DNA of 64,000 nt from Glossina fuscipes (Eukaryota; Arthropoda; Insecta; Diptera; Glossinidae), in contig NW_023998646.1 in the NCBI RefSeq assembly GCF_014805625.2, positions 1,139,885 through 1,203,884 of the forward strand. Direction: 5' to 3'. Below, piece by piece: positions 11,501 through 22,218 of this stretch. Numbering within the stretch: position 1 is the stretch's first letter; every line of letters begins with the position of its first letter. The notes under the pieces were generated by a model, which searched no databases, was not told the origin of the DNA, and saw nothing but the letters and a program-made list of their open reading frames with translations. A program made the position numbers and the translations under genes.

Positions 11501-14500
11501 GTCACAAGAACCCGTAACTTCTATACCGGGCGGACCTGAATTATTTATAGATGTGGGGTCAACAGTGAATTTAACATGCGTTGTAAAACATTTACCGGAT
11601 CCACCTTTGTCCGTTCATTGGACGCACAATAACCAGGTAATATTTTTTAGCTAAAAAGGAATGATACAAATAATCAAATAACTTATGTAAGTCATGTACC
11701 CTATGAAAAACGTAGCTCTGTAAAGTTCGTTTGAAGAGACTTGCAAAATTTTTTTTGCAATTCAGAAAGGACTACGTGCCGCAACGCGAGAACTTTCTTT
11801 CTTAGGATTTCGGATTTATTAAATAAAATTGCAATGCAGTGGATCTATAAAAGATTGATGAGTAAATCAATTCAATTTTCTAAATCAACTATACTTGGCA
11901 TAGTTACTTAGCCGATATTATGTTTAAATTCTCGAACCATTGCAACCATAATGTTACGGGAGTTTCGAGACTCGAGCTTGTGAAAGTAAAATGTACGCGG
12001 TTATTTGATTATATCTCTTATTCCTTATTTATTGCACACATATCAAGTTTTGTAAACTATTCCAAAACGTTGGCATTTCTAGGAAATTAATTACGATTCT
12101 CCAAGAGGAGGAGTTTCAGTTATAACCGAAAAGGGCGATATTACTACGTCTTATCTTCTAATTCAGAAAGCCACAACTACAGATTCTGGTCGCTATACTT
12201 GTCTCCCTTCCAATGCGAATCCAAAATCAGTGAACGTTCACATACTACATGGTAAATAGTTTAATTAAATTCATTTATAGAAACATAGCCTCTTGCATGG
12301 TGATCGGTGTACAAAAAAAATATGGTGGACAGTCTTACTGTTTCTTTAAAAAGGTATATTTGGTATTCATTTATTTATTTATTCCACATATGCAAGAAAC
12401 TGAACTAAAAATTTTGACAGTCGAGTTCAATTGACTCTTAAAGCAAAAATTAATATTAAAACTTAGTATAAGTACAATACAACAAATAAGAAGGAAAAAA
12501 AAAGAAGAAAAGCATGCATACAACTAGCATAGAGCCACACCCACAACCGGTACAGGACCAAATTGCGATTGAACCCCTAAGCCAGCGCAACCATGCACAA
12601 GCTCGGCAACAATTCATATTCGACTCATCGTGACATTTTAAGGTTAAGAGCTAGTTTAAGTGCGACATAGGTAAATTACGCGCATTAAGCAATGTTGTTT
12701 GAAGGGACTTCAAAGAATCCGATAATGAGAATAAGTGAAAGACATCATTTAGGTTTCTGCAAACAACTTTGAGCGGGTTAAACAGTTCGAAATTATATTT
12801 GCATTGGCTAAGCTTTATCAAGACAAAGTGCCTAGAGAAGCGGTTAGGGACATTAAAGCCAATCTCACGAAGTAATGCGGGCGAGTCAATTGTACCATTT
12901 ATTAATTTGGTTACGAAGGAAACCACAAGAACAAATTTACGTTTCTCCAGTGACGGTAAGGATAACAGAAGCAACCTATTTTCATAGGAGGGAGGACAGA
13001 CAGTCGGATCCCAACTCAAATTCCTAAGGGCAAACAGCAAGAATTGCTTTTGAACAGATTCAATTGAATCAACGTAGCACCTATATGAAGGAGACTTCAC
13101 AACAGAGGCATACTCGAGTACAGCGTTTTCGTAATATAAGGATCATCAAGCTCTCTGGACCACCTCTTTATAAAACCAAACGCGGACCTAGCTTTACTTA
13201 ACGAGAGCTCAATATGCAAATTGAAACGTAACCTATAATCAAATAAATCTTTGAACGAATCGACGTCTTCCAACTTATGCGAATCTATGAAATACTGAGT
13301 AATGAACGACTTCCTTCTTGAGAAAGAAAGATTCTTACATTTATTTAGATTTAGTTTCAGAAGATTCAAAGAGCACCATGCAATTATTCAAATCAGTTTG
13401 AAGATGATGTGATTGCGATTCTACGGAAAAGAAAGAAAACAGTTTCACATCATCAGCATACATTAAGATCTCGCTAAATTTAATCACGGAGGGCAAATCA
13501 TTGATGTATAAAATGAAAAAATGGGTCCTAAGTGGCTACCTTGAGGTACGACAGACGACACGGGGAATTCATCCGAGGTAATGAGGTTAAATAAAACCCT
13601 GAATGATCTACCATGCAGATAAGAGCTTAACCATTCCACTAAGAAGAAAGGTAAGCCAAAGGCTTGGAGTTTAAAGATAAGTAGTTTATGGTTAACGAAA
13701 TCAAACGCTTTGCGTATATCACATCTGTGAGTCACTAGAAAAAACTTTGAAAACGTGACATGTAAACTGCAACAAATTGGTGACCGTAGAACGAACTTTC
13801 AGAAAGCCATGCTGGTGTGGAGATATATACGAATTAATGGCAAATGCCAAATGCTGAGTCACAATTCGCTCAAACATCTTAGGCAAGACACTCAACTTGG
13901 TTGTGTCCCTGTAGTTCTCAACAAGTTGTCTATCAGATGTTGAAGTAGGATTCAAACAGCCAGAACTATCAATGTTACACCAAGTGACTTGAGGCAATTT
14001 GAAGTCTCCCAACGCAACAACCAAATCGGAGGGTTCCGACTGCTTGGCGACTTCATAAATGAGGGAGGCCTGTTTCTTATATATGGAGATATCAGAATTT
14101 GGGGGAATATAGGAGCAGGTTATAAATAGTTGTTTATTAGGCATTTTCAATCGAATGGCAATAAATTTAACGTCGGGAGTAGTTGGAAATTCAAGTGAAT
14201 AGGAGGGAACTGCCGAAGAAATGGCAATTAAAACAGCACCACCATTGCGATACAATCGATCGTTTCTGAAAACTTGAAACGAATTATGGAAAAGTTCCCT
14301 CGAATGTAGATCCGGCTTTAACCATGTTTCAGTAAAGATCAGACAGGAAAACTCCGTGCTCATTGATTTTAGGAAGGTAGAATGAATTTTTGAATTTAGG
14401 CCCCTAACATTTTGATAAATGGGAGAAAATGAGCCTGAAGAAATTTTTATTTTTTTGAAGGGGAAAGAGCAATTGCATTAGCATTACGAAGTCGATCCCG

Positions 14501-17500
14501 AGGGATAAATTTCTGAATTAAGGATCCAACCGGCCACAATGGTTTATTTAATATCAAATCCATATTTTCAGTCGGAACCAGAATTTTAAAAAATGAGATA
14601 GCTCTAGATTGAGAAGGAGCCAATTTGAAAATACTAACGCGCTTTAAATTGACAGAAGGGGCTTTCGCTGCCAACAGACGTAGCAGGTTCACACAAATAT
14701 TGCCTTTCTAGGAGGAACTGCCTTCAAGCATATGTCATCTGTACTAGAAGCAGCAGGGTTCACGAATGTGGAGTTACGAGTTGGAGAAAATATAGAAGGG
14801 GTAGCTTGCACGAGCAGCTTGTGCGACTTGCCCAGTTTGGCAAGCAGCATTCACACTCGAACAGCCAGGGGGAGAGGACGATTTACTATTCTCATTATTA
14901 GTTTTAGGCGATGACGCCTGAGAAGATTGAGTGACTTGCCACTTCAGCATAGCTCCAGCCAGAAGAACTTCCCGGCTTTCTTGTAACTTTTATGTTACCG
15001 ACCGACTCAGCCGTAGCAGAAACGTTAATATTCTTTGTAGACTTTAAGGAATCGCTAACTTGCACTGACGAAACGGACTTAGGAGAACTCAGAGGTTGCG
15101 AACCACACGCTACGCTACGAGTTGAAACTTTGTTAGCTGGAGAGGAAAATGACTGCGCAATATAACGACAATCATCAAACCTAGTCTTGATTATTTCAAG
15201 TTTCTCCCACAAAGAGCCGAGATTTTTGCTCAAATCTGAGAAACAATTTCTCGTCTCCGTGAAGAGTTTCTAGAAATCAAGGTCCCGCTTTCTGCAGTCA
15301 GCACATGACCATCGTAATCCTCTAGAAGGGTCAAGGACGGCATCAGCAACACGGCCGGTAATACCAGCACACTTTGCATGTCCAAAACGATCACACAGCC
15401 AACAAGAAATGAATCGTTCAGATTCAGGGCCTGTTTTCGCGCGACATGGTGTAAATAAGCAATCCATATCCATTGAAAACAACAAACGTAGCTTATGAGC
15501 ACAAAAAGAGAAAAAGAAAAACTAAAAAAAAATCCACGGCACAGTTGCCAAACTTTCTGGAGGAATTATTGTATGACAGTTTATTCAAAAACTTGACACA
15601 TTTGATCCAAATTTTTCATATCAATTTACTATACTGTTATTGCATATAAATTTTTGCCGGGAAATTGCAAATATTTATGTAAATGTATTTCTCAAACAAT
15701 TTCTTTTTCAAAACAAAAATATACAAGATGTATAGGAAGTGGTCAAAATAACGGTGTAAATCGTTTTCTGTAGAATTTCTTTTTAAGCTAAGACATGGAG
15801 GTGTAACAAAGTTCGTCAAAACCTCTCAAAAATTGCAAAACTTAGGTCCAACACAACCGACAGATTGCTGGACAGACAAGCTTAAATTGATTGAGAAACC
15901 GTTCTTTCGGAAAAACTTAATATACCTTGTAGTAGTATACCCTACTAGTGTAGGGTATAAAAAAGTTTCCTTCTTCGGCCAATCAACCTATATGCGGCCG
16001 GAAATGAATAATAAGTAATGCCTACCGATGAACGTTTTTTTGAACAATAAATATTGTATCGTATCATATTTCGACACAACTGATTTTACTTCCTGCTTTT
16101 GCATGTAATCTCAGCGAATAACATTGTGGAATAATGCTTTGATATTCTAGCGCTACGTACTTAAACGTCTTGTTCCGTTTTCAAAATAGACGATATGAAT
16201 GGTGCACTCCAAATGATCATATTTTTTAGCCACTTCACATTAGTTTTATTGTTAATGTTAACTAAAGCTTTATGCTTATCTAATTAGAGAAGTGTAAATT
16301 TGGACAAATGTTACTTTCTAACACACAGTGAAAGAATCCGAAGACCCTAAAAGTCTTGATTCCTCTCGATAATTAAATATATAGTTAATCTATTATTAAT
16401 TTTTGCGAAATTGACGAGTTTATCTTAATTTTCTTCTATTTTATTGATAACATCTTACTATACACATTATATATTTTCAACGCAATGAATTGTCGCATAT
16501 ATCACGTAAAGCATCGCTCGTTCTTTTTTTTGAGAATTTTTATTATATTGATTACATCTGACACACAAGTCATACTATTTTTTGTATATATTATTACCGC
16601 GTTCAATTCATATTATAAATATGACATCCCGTTGACGATATAGAGCTTATAAATCATATTTAGGTAATAGAGTTTTGACACAACGTATCCTGTGTCTACA
16701 GAAGTATCAAGCTCTTGAAACATTGCTTTTCATCCAACATAATCATGTGTTCCGCAAGAAGTGAATTAAAACATGCGTGATTGAGAGTCAATATTTTCCA
16801 ATTTGTGACGCATATTCCAAATTGATTTCAGTACTTCGCCCACAGTGTTTATGAAATAATGAAATTTTCTAACACAACGGAAAATATGCATTTTTTGAGA
16901 TAGTGTAAAGTTTTGGAAATTCAACCTATGCATGGATGTAATTGTTGATTTTTTCTTTTTTTTATTCGCATGTTTTCCGGCCTGGCTCATCGCATGGGAT
17001 GGGTCCAAATAAAATGTATTCAGATGCTTGCTAGGTTCTTGTTACGCTACAATATTTCATTATTTTAATTAAAACATGCTTACTAAAAATTTTGTAATTT
17101 TTGACTAATAAAAAGCTATGCCCTAACGATACTACTTTTCCCTCGCCCTTCTGTCACCCACGGGAAGTCTTACCAGTATTTTCACATTTACTAATGATAC
17201 ATTTCCTTTTTTTTATTTTTCCAAAGAAAGTGTTATAATGAATTATTTCAATATTACAAAACAAAATTTTTAAAGTTAACAATGGTTATTTAAAAATTTT
17301 AATAAAAAAATTTCCCAAAACTAATAACCACGTCGATGCGCATCTACACAGCTAAAAGAATTTTTAACAAATTACAGGTTTTAAAATAAAAAAAAATTGT
17401 TTATTATTAAGGAAAAATAACACAAAAGAAATGTCAATTATTGATTCGACGTCTTAGGGATACCACGTACAAACCCAAGTTAAGTAACACGTTTTATTGA

Positions 17501-20500
17501 GCTTTTCATGTTTTTCACTTCTTCTTTTATATAAGCTTGATGGTTTTTTTAGCTTTGAGATTTAGTCTCCTTTTAATATGTCACTGTTCTTAATAATGAA
17601 CGAAGAAATTGTTTGTCGGTTTTTTATAAAAAATTAGAAAACTCCTTTATTGTTTCCTTGTTTAACATTATTAGCTATCTTTTCATTAATTTCAATTTTA
17701 TTCTCTTTTTATTTAAAAGACTCTCGTACAACATCCGCAGCCGACCAACGATTTAGCTAATCAATTTACACCTTTCTTTTTAAAGTTTTCTCCTTTTCAT
17801 CACTCTGCGTGTACGTTTGTTCTTCTTGATTTTGTTTTTGCCTTTTTAAATCGTTTCACATTGAAGATTGGATTTCAAAAATCAAAGAAATATTAAGGTG
17901 ACACTTTTGCACACTTTCTCAGGTTTTTTTCTATTATCACGATTCAGCGGTTATATCGTCGGAATTTTCTATGTTTCTTTTTCAGAAAAAAAAAATTCCG
18001 TCCCAATCAAAAAAATGTTTTTCTCTTTTTTTTTCTTTTTTCTCTTTTGACAAAAAAAACCTTTTTTCTTCTTTTTTTCTTTGTTTCTTTTCTTTTGTTT
18101 AAACTACAGTGTCTACTACAATAGGTAAAGGGTTCTTGCTGTAATGTAATGTAATGAGTTTACCAGCACACGATTTGAGAATGTGTAATGCAATGCCATT
18201 AAGACCTGGCAAGCGTCTGTGTGTTATCTTAAACCCTCAAATATTTTATTTTCTGGAATGACTTTCGAGTCGAAGTAAAAAAGTCGGCGCAACGTTACAT
18301 AAGAAAGCGAGGAGAGCACAAGGCACAACATGATATGTCTTCATTTTGTAGCAACATTTTCTTGTAGACAAGAAGCGGTTTCTCAAATCATTTGCCACCT
18401 ATAAGCGTAGAGAACACATTCCTAACGAGAACTCCTTTTATATTATGCGGGATGATGAGAATTTAATTTTAAAACAGTGTTTATTAGAGTCCAGGCCATT
18501 GGTTAACATCAACGTTCATTCACGGCAACGGAATCTTTACTTTGATTCTTAAAGAAAGAAAGAGGATGTCATTAACCCAAAATCACCCCAACCTGTCATC
18601 TTAATGGAATGAAACGTAGATAATTTATTTGTATATCGGCTTTTCCTCATAAGCCGTAATTTTATCTCACTTACTTTCTGAACATTGGGATTGAAAAAAG
18701 TCCCATCTGAGAAGATAATTTCTAAAATAAAACGTCATCACTTTCAAATTGATTCAAGGCAAATTCAGCGAATTACCGAAGTTTGCTTTGAAGCGAGTAT
18801 TTTAACCCTCGAATAAGAATAATTCTGTTAGGTTGTATCCTAAAATTCTTGCTTTAACTTGAACTCAGCTATTGAGAACTCCTTGGAATCGTTCAGCATC
18901 GATCTTTTACTACTATATTTTTAATCCTTCGAGCATTCCTTTGCCTTATCAGTGAAGGCAAAAGAAGTACACCATATTTGTCAATAAATGGCGAATGGTT
19001 AACATGAGAGATGCAGTATGAGACTGGGATTGAACATGAGAGAAAGATTATTTCGATGAAAATTACGTGCTCTCCTTTCCATCTTTAAGATGGCGTCAAC
19101 TAAAATCGTTATTAACATACACCGCTTTTTTAGAGACATGTTTTCGTAATGATGTATGTCCAATACACTTGATATTTAAATTTAACTTAATGCGAGTGGT
19201 AAGAAACTGCTTTGACACATCTCGTTTCTTTCTCTCTCTATTATTCGCCTTCTACCGCCAATGAATATACCAATCATTCTTCTTTGATGAGTTAAAAAAT
19301 ACAAATTTTCTTTCCATGACGCGGGTTAATCTATTTTAAATAATAACTGCCTTGAGTCCAAGACATAGCGACGCACCACTTTTTCCAATGCTCAACGGCA
19401 CACGACATTTAAATGGCGTTTAAGTGGATTTAGAATGTGATGCTGAATTAATCGGCAGAATAAAAAGATGATGGAATATGTGCAGAAATTTGTGATGTAT
19501 TTGTGTCAGTTTATGAGCAGTGAAACCTAGAAAACGGGAGACTTTTCAGTTTAAGTTGCAATGTGGATATGTCTTTTGACCGGTTTAGCTCATTTTCAAA
19601 TGTTTTCGCCAAGTTTGAAGGTGGTATGTCCAATTTCAAAGAATGTCTATCACCGTGCGTTATAGATGTCTAGATAGAATGCCTAATTGAGTTCTGAATG
19701 CAGTGCTGGTCAAGAATACACCTAATTCTTAGGGACTCTCAAGCTCTCCCTTGGGCATTACAAAGGTTTTGATAAAAAAAAATCAGAAGTTTTTATAGTT
19801 TCATTTGCCGTGGGTCGCTCTTTTTATAGCCACCACCAGAGGCTGAGAATATATTTATTTTGTCGAAATATTTGCAAAGCCCGTAAGGAGGCTTTGAGAG
19901 ACCTCAGAAAGTAAACACATTCGTGATTTGTGTCAAATTCGGAATGCACTGGAATGCCTATCTGCCTAAAGCGCATAAATGAGCGTTGCGCCATTGTCAA
20001 AGATCCGCTACAATGTTCTCTTCGCTTTTAGCATTTCGGCATCTTATCGGCAAAAGAGCATTAAAAATATAAAATGTTAAGATTCAACTGTCACTTTCAA
20101 CACTACATTTTTGGGAGTAGTATTCTCTTACACCTAACATCCTAGTTGTGGCTCATGGTTGGAAGTATCTACCACCAACGTCTGCTTTTTTAATTCTTTT
20201 ATCAAATGAAAAAAGGGTGTTTTTAACGAATTCGAGACTCTATTTATATAGTATATAGTTACTAAGTATTTATCACAAATTATTTGCTTACCTGTTTTCC
20301 CGGATGTTCTTTCGCGCCTTTTTTTTTTGCTTAGTTCGGTCGAACTGTTGAAACTTGCACGACTTCTTCTTTCTTACCATTTTTCTAATAATCATTTTTA
20401 TAATTTTTCATTTCAGGAGAACATTCTGAAGCTGTTCAAGCGGGCGCCCAAATATCTCTTCAATTCAGTTATACGCCCATTGTGTTTCTTTCCCTGTACT

Positions 20501-20508
20501 TAGTATGA
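5287..20508 (+). CDS. Dpr (defective proboscis extension response) family Ig protein
   Basis: Two-Ig-domain neuronal surface protein; Drosophila Dprs bind DIP partners and help specify synaptic connections. Six exons join in frame: 5287-5515, 8133-8249, 9605-9698, 11509-11636, 12083-12251 and 20417-20508 (stop TGA 20506-20508). Ig1 carries GPYFDTSATKNVTSLVGKTA, the first Cys in LNCRI, VSWIRHRDLHLLTVG, TYTSDQRF and the second Cys in SGTYECQVSTTP. Ig2 has VNLTCVV, INYDSPRGGVSVITEKGD and SGRYTCLPSNANPKSV. The protein ends after a short hydrophobic stretch (IVFLSLYLV), compatible with a GPI signal or membrane tail. Motifs resemble the Dpr8/Dpr9/Dpr21 group, but I cannot name the paralogue. No signal peptide precedes Ig1: the frame is open back to an ATG at 5201, but a strong acceptor (ttttacag at 5279-5286) suggests that the signal peptide comes from an unseen upstream exon. 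Confidence 0.88.
5999..6290 (+). repeat. Tandem duplication of about 124 bp in Dpr intron 1
   Basis: Two diverged units start at 5999 and 6123 (catgtgag.ataagcgtcc) and share gtatttgtataaaaattgcg, gcatctgagaataagcgt, gccaactgaaa and gattctcaataattccaaa. The motif TGAGAATAAGCGT recurs within and between units, so an older short repeat may lie inside the longer one. Confidence 0.75.
8133..8249 (+). CDS. Dpr gene exon, Ig1 middle
   Basis: Acceptor ttttttccag, then 39 whole codons starting VSWIRHRD and ending GDWSLK, then donor GTAAGA. It carries the conserved Trp of Ig1. Confidence 0.9.
8661..8703 (+). promoter_or_regulatory. Core-promoter-like TATA plus initiator in Dpr intron 2
   Basis: A TATATAAAGG box is followed about 30 bases later by ccagttgg, initiator-like spacing. 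No coding exon follows, so it may be a remnant promoter of a retroelement LTR, an internal Dpr promoter, or chance in AT-rich DNA. Confidence 0.25.
9605..9698 (+). CDS. Dpr gene exon, Ig1 end
   Basis: Acceptor tttttgtag; reads IKFPQIRDSGTYECQVST through to the end of Ig1, leaving one base of a split codon before donor GTAAGA. Confidence 0.9.
10384..10511 (+). repeat. 32-bp minisatellite, four copies, in Dpr intron 3
   Basis: Units begin at 10384, 10416, 10448 and 10480, each reading roughly gacaggttggtggagggtat followed by tagtgtggttat. The exact 32-bp register with scattered substitutions shows tandem duplication. Confidence 0.85.
11509..11636 (+). CDS. Dpr gene exon, Ig2 start
   Basis: Acceptor gtcacaag (a weaker AAG type) completes the split Glu codon, then PVTSIPGGPEL, the first Ig2 Cys in VNLTCVV, and VHWTHNNQ. 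Donor GTAATA on a codon boundary. Confidence 0.88.
12083..12251 (+). CDS. Dpr gene exon, Ig2 end
   Basis: Acceptor catttctag; reads EINYDSPRGGVSVITEKGD and SGRYTCLPSNANPK, highly typical of Dpr Ig2. Ends with one base of a Gly codon before donor GTAAAT. Confidence 0.92.
12651..14363 (-). pseudogene. CR1-like ORF2: endonuclease fused by deletion to reverse transcriptase
   Basis: The endonuclease part shows IFTETWLKPDL, VFRNDR, GGAVLIA and LGDFKLPQVTW. The same frame then jumps directly into the RT start (VLPKMFERIVTQHL, then SPHQHGFLKVRSTVTNLL), so a few hundred residues are deleted between them. Later frames carry DIRKAFDFVNHKLL, VPQGSHLGPIF and the catalytic YADD (13449-13460), then LNLNKCKNLSF. 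Several frame changes make it dead. Confidence 0.8.
14447..15485 (-). pseudogene. CR1-like ORF1 with PHD finger (broken)
   Basis: The N-terminal part (15270-15485) has a PHD-like cysteine pattern: FISCWLCDRFGHAKCAG, then LRWSCADCRKRD, and stops after DLDF. The middle part (14904-15233) is in another frame, and the C-terminal part (14447-14692; FFKILVPTENM, LWPVGSLIQKFIPRDRLRN) is the typical end of CR1-type ORF1. In intact elements ORF1 is a nucleic-acid-binding protein. At least two frame breaks make this copy non-coding. Confidence 0.7.
15501..20416 (+). other. Rest of Dpr intron 5, no gene seen
   Basis: AT-rich intronic DNA with a long pyrimidine tract at about 17996-18100 (runs of T broken by C). 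No ORF with family resemblance and no RNA gene were recognised. Confidence 0.5.
15936..15959. repeat. Perfect 10-bp hairpin
   Basis: TATACCCTAC, loop TAGT, GTAGGGTATA. Arms at 15936-15945 and 15950-15959. The gggtata end resembles the termini of the inverted-repeat element at 21.7-22.2 kb. Confidence 0.7.
20417..20508 (+). CDS. Dpr gene last coding exon
   Basis: After acceptor tttcatttcag and an 8.2-kb intron, completes Gly and reads GEHSEAVQAGAQ, then a hydrophobic C-terminus and TGA. GEH right after Ig2 is the expected Dpr continuation. Confidence 0.85.
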
Positions 20509-20572
20509 CTAAAACTAATGAAATTCCTTGTTTATTTTATCTTTTAAAAATATGTGTAAATAATGTAAACTG

Positions 20573-20578
20573 AATAAA
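20573..20578 (+). terminator. Polyadenylation signal of the Dpr gene
   Basis: AATAAA 65 bases after the Dpr stop codon, the first such hexamer downstream. Confidence 0.65.
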
Positions 20579-21678
20579 TTTAATTTAAAAGCAATGCTTA
20601 ATGCACTAAAAAATCCAAGAAGAAACGACACGAAACTGAATATCCTAAATAACTGGGAAGCATATTTATTTTGTACAAAAAAAAGTAAAATTTATATCAT
20701 AAACCTTCAAAATATTATTAAAGAGAGTAAAGGAAAATAGAAATCAAAGCGAGGCTTATCCAAGTAATTTGCCGCTACGCGGTTAGAAAGGGAAAGTGCT
20801 TTGCTCCAAGTTGTAATAATGAAACTTTTGTTAGTAAATAAAGGCCAATACAAATGTTCAAAAATGTGGAGATATTTATTTCTTAATTCTGAGGGTTTTT
20901 TGTCGATCAAAAAGTCACCAGACATTTACATCAAAAGTAAATACTTACCATTTTCCGTCATTTATTAAAACGCACATCCTTTAAGGTTAGTTTTGATAAA
21001 AATCTAATAATCGTTCTTTTTTTTTATTATATTTGGAAGTACTTTGAAAAAAGAGTTTGAATATAATACATATTGCTTTTTGAGTACAATTTTTGATGTT
21101 TCTTTAAAGAGTAAGTGTAAATTATCACATGATTTTGCATGAACAGGCAAGATTTTGTCTATTTACAAAATACTTATTAGTAAATATTAAAATTACGCTT
21201 TCCATAATTTTGAGTTTAAGTGTATATGTATAAAATACATACGTTTTTATCTTAATTTTATATATATAATAATTATTTAAGTTAAATATTAAAGTAAATG
21301 AAGTTAATTTAAGATTAAAATACTGCCTTTGTTAGAAAGCTTTCAGGACGTATGCATAAATATTAGACCGGTGAGATAGCTGTTGTCAAATCCACCCATC
21401 AACCACTAATTCTGCAATATCTTTTTATTGGCGATTTTGGAAATTACTTACACTAAGTTACTTGACAAGTGCCGCCAACGATTTTATAACGTAACCGTTT
21501 AATCAATAAAATTAGATGTAAAGAAAAAGAATTAAATCGGAACTTTGAAATAAATAATACATTAAAACAGATACATACTAGAAAGAATACATCAAATAGA
21601 TTTTTGTTAATTGCATTCTCAATGATCCAGATCAATATTAATAAGTAAGAAAATAATATTCGGCCGCGACCGAATTCT

Positions 21679-22218
21679 TTATACCCGTCATCGCTTGATG
21701 TTGATCAATTATACGTCAGCTTCGTATGGTCCCAAAAGATTCTTTCTGAGTCTTGCAAATGTATCCACAAAATAATGAAATTTTAATGTTCTATAATATT
21801 GAGCAGGCGTAGTTAATGTTTCCATTTTTCTACAGGTGCTGCATGGCCACTTTTATAATACAAATGCAAACTTTTATCGTTATATCTGCTGTGGTTTATA
21901 AACACGGAGCAAAAAAATAAAATTCTTTTATTTTTTAAAACATACATGGTCCTAGATTATCTTGCTCTACGGTCGTGTCCTTTAAAGAATTTCCAAACTT
22001 TGTGCTAAATTTAAAGTGGATTGCTGCATTTGTGCGATCAGGAGTAGGTTCACCATAGGCATTGCACAGGCAGACAGACGGACGGAGAAGCATTCTTAAA
22101 TCGGTTCAGAATTTGACGTTGATCAAAGGTATATGTACTTTATGCAGTGTCTGAAGCTGCAGGTTGCAGACAGTTTGACGAAATGAATACGCCATTCATC
22201 CTTTGATGATGGGTATAA
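21679..22218. mobile_element. Candidate MITE / short inverted-repeat element, 540 bp
   Basis: Ends are ttatacccgtcatc (21679-21692) and gatgatgggtataa (22205-22218), an inverted repeat with one mismatch over 14 bp; a GATG block is also shared just inside. The interior has cagacagacggacgg (from 22071), a motif seen in dispersed fly repeats and recurring near 37.9 kb. No ORF. Confidence 0.45.

Larger units (their letters stand above)
12366..15500 (-). mobile_element. CR1-like non-LTR retrotransposon, copy 1, antisense in Dpr intron 5
   Basis: Minus-strand order is PHD-type ORF1, AP endonuclease, reverse transcriptase, 3' UTR and a TAAA-repeat tail (12368-12384). The PHD finger in ORF1 and the RT wording (SHLGP, YADDVK) place it in the CR1/Jockey superfamily, most like insect CR1. 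It is defective: ORF1 is frameshifted and ORF2 has lost the block between endonuclease and RT. It lies antisense to the host gene in the last intron. Related copies sit at 32.2-34.4 kb and 53.3-55.8 kb. Confidence 0.8.
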
